From assembly GCA_947568835.1 (NCBI GenBank), contig OX387606.1:10788001-10852000 (forward strand): a stretch of DNA of 64,000 nt. Direction: 5' to 3'. Below, piece by piece: positions 57,712 through 64,000 of this stretch. Below the pieces are notes generated by a model that searched no databases, was not told where the DNA came from, and was given only the letters and a program-made list of their open reading frames with translations. The DNA comes from Protonemura montana. Taxonomy: Eukaryota; Arthropoda; Insecta; Plecoptera; Nemouridae. The translations under genes were made by a program, and so were the position numbers. Position 1 is the stretch's first letter. Each line of letters begins with the position of its first letter.

Positions 57712-58171
57712 TTACACCCGTGACAATTTAGCAACAGGCGGGGATGTAGATACAAGAACAGGTCGTTTGCAGACAAAAAGCGTATTGTCTTTTTTAATTG
57801 GCATCGCATTGCGTTGCGCGAGGGTAGGTTTCACGGGCGCACACCACGCGGGAGTGGGCTGCACATGCCGGCACCGAGATGTTCCCTCGTTGATTGGGGA
57901 TGATGTTGATAGGTGTACGGATGCGTGCTGATCCCATTTAAATGGAAGAAGATTGGAATCATACGCATCAACACACTGAACAGTCGGGACGCCGTGGCCA
58001 GAAAATAGCTCGTTTATATTGGAGATAAGGGAGACAAGATTTGGTCCAGGCAATGGCAGACGCGGTGGCTGCAGGTTCTCTGTGCACTGGCTGGTTAATT
58101 AAAAAACCGACCATGGATTCGATCTTCGCCGTCAGGGTATCAAGTTTTTTTTTCACTATCGTCGAAAACAA
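57712..58171 (-). pseudogene. Possible frameshifted ORF remnant
   Basis: On the minus strand two overlapping frames have protein-like composition. One reads LDTLTAKIESMVGFLINQP (from 58147). The other, ahead by a frame change near 58070, continues LVSLISNINELFSGHG. Together they could be a decayed transposon ORF or an old exon. There is no homologue I can name, and chance is quite possible. Confidence 0.15.
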
Positions 58172-61100
58172 TCTAATTGTTTAACTGTTATGTGAAATAC
58201 AAGCTGAGCACTATTTTTAATCACGTGATAAATTAGAAGTGGATAAAGCTTAAACTGACGGCTAGATTCGGTTGCCGGTTCGATTCGATTGTAACAAATT
58301 TATTATTGTGGGTGAATAGGACGGGCTAAAGCTGTTGGAGTTTGCTCGAAGGAACATTCTTCTGCTGATATATTGGACGTTCAGCACGGGATGAGAAGCG
58401 GCGGCGGGCTTTGAAAATGAAAGAAGCAGGGAACCCTGTTGAATATTTTCTACGGGGGACAAACAAACAAACCTTACCCCTCTTTTGAACTTGGCTGGAA
58501 ACGCTTGATTGTAACTCTTAAAAAATGTCTTTTCTCTCAAGTACTCCGCGTGGTGCCCTCCTTTTCCGCTTCAAGTACTTCCCCAACAAAGACGAGAAAG
58601 AAAAACTTAATGAAAAACCCACGTTTGCCGTCTCGGCCAAGGGTAACAGGTCTAGGGATACCTGTTTAATATTAAAATTCTCATCCGATTTCATGGGCGA
58701 AACAGCTTATGTTTTAAATCGTTACAAATTCTCACCGTGAATCAAACTATTTACTTTATAGTTCATTCGGTGGAGGTGCCAGGTTTACGAGAAGACATAC
58801 ATAAATTAATGAACTTTCGAAATAGTCTATAAAACTGACAGGCTACGGTCTGCTGAATAAGTAATCGAAATTCATGTTTCAAAAGCTCGTTCTATCCACA
58901 AGTTCAACAAAATTGTCTAATTTTTAATCCCAGCCAGTAAAAATAGCCATTGATTTAAGTGTTTACTTAAAAAGCCGAGATTGAAAGCAAACTTTTCTGT
59001 AAAGAGAGCCGAAACTTTTCTTTTTAGCGTAAGAGCTTATTCGTAATTTATTCTAGTGATTATTCTTAGCAGTCTTCACTCGAAGTTGTTCACCCTCTAG
59101 TGCCCTTTCATTCCAGCACGTGGAAAAACAACATTTTTTTGGCACACGTACAGCGATTAAAATTTGACCGTTTCCTTTCCCCTTCAAACAACAAAAAGAA
59201 CAACAAATTCCGTAAATCATTTCGTGTACGCTGGCCGAAGCAAGTGCTAAGGAACAGCGGCTATACAGTTTCTTTGACCAAGAATTACGAGTCGACCGTC
59301 CCGAGCGGAAAGTTCTGGTAATCGCCTTGGTCAAAAGGAGCCACAACTGGGAGCCGGCAACAAAGAGCAAGTTTCCTCCATCCCTGGAAACTCGGACGAA
59401 ACTATGGGAGATCGCCGGCATCTCAAGGGATTGCTGAAAGCGATCTGATTCCTCGTGCTAGCCAGTGGCAAACACTTTGTTGCGTTGTTGCGTTGTTGGA
59501 AAGCTTTAAGGAGAATTCGACCCTGGATGGTGCACCATCCTGAATCCTGACTACGATCGTGAGACGCTCGAGAAAGCGGTGACTTAATAACAACTTGGTG
59601 GTGAACTTTGACAACCGCGCTAGCGGGCCAAGCGACTTGTCGACTGATGTCCACAGTAAACAAGAGACGAAACTTTGTCCCGAAAATGATATTAATAATC
59701 GGTACCAAAAGCGTCGAGGGATTATCGCAATTTGTCAACGATCTGTTCTCGACATTCCACAGAGCCACGTACCAATTCAAGTCAGAGTCTCACTAAACGA
59801 AGTGTCCATTTCCCAAATTAAAATCAATGCTGTGACTTTTGTATTTCTAGAGCGTTTTGCAGTTTTCGATTGGACATATGATTTATTTTCTTAGGTATTT
59901 TTCAACAAGGCCCGCGTAACAAATTGGAGTGTTACAGATTACAGTGACACGAGGGGGTAGGGGAAAGGGCTTGGAAAATGGCACACGGCCATCTAATATG
60001 GCACCGTACCAAAGCGCTCGGCGAAGAAAACACCTCCGGCAGGGTGGAAAACTGCCAAACACCCTCGGAAAAGTCATGGCGATAACGTCAAACCGGCGCC
60101 CGCAGGTCCGGCTCGGCCCCGGAACGCCATGTTCGACATCTTGTCAAAAGATTTTTTTGCGCTTCCCAAAATATTCTGGTATTTCAACATTTTTGCTGAC
60201 TGCTAAATGTATGTGGCATTTTTTTATCCGTCTGGAACGCAATGTTTTAGCATCGTTTCACTATTAAAGCTTGTTCCTCGTTGCCGGCAATTAGGAAGCT
60301 GCACCCGAGTCGGTCATATATTCCTAGCAAACTACCATCCGAAGATTTATCTCTATTGCAACTTGTTTTTATACTCGAAATATCGCATTCCAACTCTTAT
60401 ATTATACGGAGCCAGCGAGAGATAACATAACCATAAATCTACACCTAACGGAAAAGCTACATCATACTATTAGATACTAAAGTAAAAAAAACTAGAAACA
60501 AATTAAGTCGTTAGATGACGACGTCCAGTAGTAAATCAAAAAAACAACGTCGGCCACGTTTAAGCTTCTTAGAGCGTCGAGCCACAGGGTGAAAACTAGC
60601 CCCCACTTGCTGCAGATATCAAAACCATGTAATTCCCTCCATGGCTTTTTATCTCTCGGGGTTCACACTTGTCCTAGGGAGGAGGCGTCAAGAGGAGTCT
60701 GTCTCGGCATTACGATGATAGTCCCCCGCGTACCCCGCTTTCCACGCAGCATTTCCCGCGCCGCGCAAATTCATCACATTCTCAGTGAATGTCGGTGGCA
60801 GTTACAGGACACCTAAGTGGCTCAATTGCTTAAACCATTCGAGAGGGGGTAACGGGTGGGAAAGCGAAAATGGCATCCCATATTTCTTGTAGTATTTGTC
60901 GTCACGGTATAACCTGGTAAGGGGGCGTCATGTTTGACTCGTATATTTTATCTCCGACCTCGGCTGGGGTGAATTTCGCACTCGTATCGCGACGCATTCC
61001 TCTTAACTCGTACGCGTTGCTTTAAAGGTTTCTTCTAGAGTGTGGCGATGGTGGCATGTCAGTTTCACAAACGCTTTCATTGCGTTGCTAAATGATGGTG

Positions 61101-64000
61101 GTTCGCCATTGCCTCTTATCTGTTCTGTACGCCCGCATTACGTCGTTATGGACATCTTAGACATAGCGGTGAAATAAATAAAAATACAAAAACACACGGC
61201 GAATACAAAAAAAATAACGCTGAAACAACGCTGTGCAGATTTTTACGTTTTAAGAAAAATAATGTCTACATATTTTACATCTTACAGAACAAATTTGTTG
61301 GTTGTAACTTTCCACGCGAACTTATATAGCGTGCACTAACTTTTAAAAGCTTTTAAAAAAGTTAGATCCTTATTAAGTGCTCTGCGGTAGAAGTTCAGGA
61401 ATGATGTCTGTCGAGTAATTTGATGGTAAATAAATCAATTTTTATTCCTGTAATTGAAACAGATTTTAGTATGTTACAACTTGCAACGAATCGAGGATAC
61501 AAGCGAAAATACTGTAGTGAACCACTTCGTGCGTTCTAAACAATACAAGGAAGTTGAAAAATAATTTCCTTGCAGCGGAAAGTAGAAAAGCTTACTAGCG
61601 AATAGCTGACCACGGAAAACTCCTCTGGCAAGAAAATACCAATGCAAAGAAGAAAAAAAACGAGCTGACGAGCGTACCGTATGAGGGAAAAGAGAGCAAG
61701 AGAGAGCGACGATAATATATTACAAAGAAGGCTTCCTTCAGCCTCGTTATCGACCGAGAGAAGAAGAAAACTTGAAGTTGAGAGCATCAGGTAGTCGATA
61801 CGACGACTACCGACGACGCCGACCATAGAACCAACTGTAACCACAGCGTGTGGAAATCTCTCTTTTCCAAAACCATTGGCCATTAATAACGATTCTTCAG
61901 GGGATATCCGCGGACACACGTGATATTGCTAACAAGGTGGGGTGTAGGGGGGGGGGGGGGACACACGTGATGTTGTGTTCTGTGGTTTGCGGCGCCTGCC
62001 GTACGTGTCGCAGCATTATTCTCCGATGGCGAACCCAAAATTACTGGCGGGCGTTAGCCAATCAGCGTGGCGTAATTAGTTTAACATCAGTCCACCAGCG
62101 AGGGCTTCGATCGAGCTGTGTTGTGCGACCAATAAATTTGTGCATCAGTTTATAACTGCTCTAGAAAATCAGTTGACACACCACATATACTTGTAACCTA
62201 AAAGTCTGGCATAGGAATATCGATCATTTTTCTTGCTCTGCGCTAAGTAAAGATTCGATGAGATGTGCAAACCGATTAATTAAAACTAATTTCCGCAAAA
62301 CATATTTCGATTCTGACAAATAACAACAAAAGAGAACAAATTATTAATTTGTGTCCACGTCGTATTTTTCTAAAAGCATAAAACTATTTTACTTTCTCCC
62401 GAACAACGTTCTAATCACAATAAAACAAAATTACCGCACGCACATGTACACGCGCGTAGAGCACATATTACATCGCTTGTTACGCACAGCGGCAGAACGA
62501 CAGAGTAAAAAGACGATTCCGTTTTACGATATCGCATATATATATATAAAATAGCACCGGGCTGGGGAGCGATTCGGCACAACAACGTTATGGCAGTTGT
62601 TTGATGACTTTCTCGAAATCAAACGAATAAAAATAAGACCGGGAAAATACAATCCACTCAGAATTATTAGCCGATAATTCGCAAATTTCACCATTTCCTT
62701 CCGAGCGATAAACTTTCAAATGCTTGTTCGAGCTGAATGTGTGCTTGGCGAGCGCTACTGGCGGTTGCCGCGCGAACTAAGACTCGGCGCCTCCACATCA
62801 AACATTCAACGGTTGCTATGGCAATAAAACTGCGTCGCTGTTGCGCTGTTCTGTCTGTGCACGACTCGTTTTGCAGCATTGTCGTAATTGTGAATGTCAC
62901 TGGAGAGAATGTGGAAAACTCTTTGTGCACTTCAAAAATGTACCAATAGCGATTGGGATATCTAGTCGTGTGCAGCTGAACGACTTGGCAAATCACAATT
63001 CAGGTGAAGAGGTAGAAATTTATCGAAATCTAACTAAAGTCCGGCTTGGTTTTTTTTTTATATATATGTAGTGGATTTTGAAAACATGTAGATAAAATGA
63101 ATATCAATGTGAAAAAATAAAACCTCCCAAAACACACGAGTGCTGAAGATGCTTTGCACATGATATGGAGTGAGAGTAAATGTGTAAGAGTCCATAGTAA
63201 TGTTTACCTTTCTGTGAAGAGACCGCCAGCTTCCGCCTCGAATGCGACCACTTGCTGGTCACCTGACTGGACCAGGAACCTGCGAACAAAACTCATGTTT
63301 AGCACCACTTTCCGCATCCTGCCTCAAGACAACCTAAGGGAAAAATCACTGGAATTCTTTGCGTTTCCCGCGACCCCAAGCCCGGGTTCTCAGTTGAATT
63401 AAATATTTCATCATTCGCTCTTCATTCATAAGAGTCTTTTTCAGTATATTTATTTTTATATCATTGCGTTGTTCCCCGTTATTACTGTTTATTTGAGACT
63501 TTGTTAATAAAATAACTCGACATAACCCGGTTTTCCAGTGCCACTAGAGTGAAAAATTTGTGCAATTGCAAATCAATGAGACTATTTGTTTGAGCTTTCA
63601 GAAAAAAATTCAACAAATATTAACGAGTGCAGTGAAATTGAAAATAATTTTGTAGCACAAGCTTCGCTTATTATTCCAACCAAATGGATTCATACCCCGT
63701 AAAATGCAGCATTCCTGTCAATTATCAAAATCATATTTATCTAAAATCTCACAATTCGTTGCACATGCACGTCGCATTTATACGTCCTTCGTCAGGAGAA
63801 AATGTCCACACATAAATCACCCATCACAGAAACAATTATCGACGGCAAAGACACATCCGACAGCCAATCGAATTAAAATCAACAGCAGAACGGCCAGTCG
63901 AACCAATTACATCTCGTCGCATCACGTCAGTGCCATGCATTGCGCCGTCGATCAAGAGCATCAGTTGTATCGATCGGTCGACATTCAAAGCGGATTAGCG
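58172..64000. other. Intergenic, no gene seen
   Basis: Mixed composition. Contains an imperfect 30-bp palindrome at about 61336-61365, a 14-G run at 61947-61960, and an (AT)n with TATA-like sequence near 62529-62551 that has no gene behind it. The long minus-strand frame 59331-59780 shows no domain. Confidence 0.4.

Noticed and set aside
59640..59675. Hammerhead-ribozyme-like CTGATG ... GACGAAAC
   Set aside because: The catalytic core base after CTGATG is wrong and no stems form around it.
62529..62560. (AT)n with TATAAAA as a promoter
   Set aside because: No initiator, donor site or coding exon follows. It is likely a simple repeat.
1..64000. CRISPR arrays, prokaryotic operons or viral genes
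   Set aside because: No spaced direct repeats, ribosome-binding-site-led gene series, or viral protein motifs were seen. The window is spliced eukaryotic DNA.

Overview
This is eukaryotic, almost certainly arthropod, nuclear DNA. There are long AT-rich non-coding stretches, spliced genes with GT/AG introns, TATA boxes and AATAAA signals, four perfect (TTAGG) units at 28910-28929, and non-LTR retrotransposon tails ending in four different microsatellites. I cannot name the species. Nothing suggests bacteria or a virus.

Left part (1-17600): one recognisable developmental regulator, a Scratch-type C2H2 zinc-finger gene of the Snail superfamily, on the + strand. A CpG-rich block leads into a TATA box at 9057-9068. 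Exon 1 (9623-9908) encodes the SNAG repressor tag. A 5.4-kb intron follows, and exon 2 (15302-16542) encodes the rest, including five zinc fingers; the spliced protein is 508 residues. The intron holds a second CpG-rich block, a dispersed repeat and a LINE tail.

Middle (17600-36400): gene-poor and AT-rich, with microsatellites, homopolymer runs, isolated GC-rich blocks of unknown meaning, a tRNA-like SINE candidate, and the second copy of a dispersed repeat that also lies in the scrt intron.

Right-centre (36400-47400): the most interesting region. Three tandem + strand genes (CDS exons 37229-39016, 40775-42661 and 45478-47307) encode related secreted cysteine- and proline-rich proteins of 595, 628 and 609 residues. 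Each has a short non-coding first exon, one 5'-UTR intron whose acceptor abuts an ATG, a signal peptide, a C-x3-C-x4 nine-residue repeat, low-complexity proline-rich spacers and a terminal Cys segment ending in PWYGC. They look like extracellular structural proteins of a silk, glue, eggshell or cuticle type, but I recognise no named family. Together they could form a disulfide-crosslinked, proline-rich extracellular material; that is inference from composition.

Right end (47400-64000): no convincing gene. It contains a LINE 3' tail, degenerate minisatellites, G-runs and chance ORFs. Across the window a ~340-370-bp retroposon-like repeat occurs three times. The copy inside the intron of the second cluster gene has a perfect 17-bp target-site duplication. 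Two abutting perfect palindromes (34 and 42 bp) at 2826-2900 are a striking unexplained structure.
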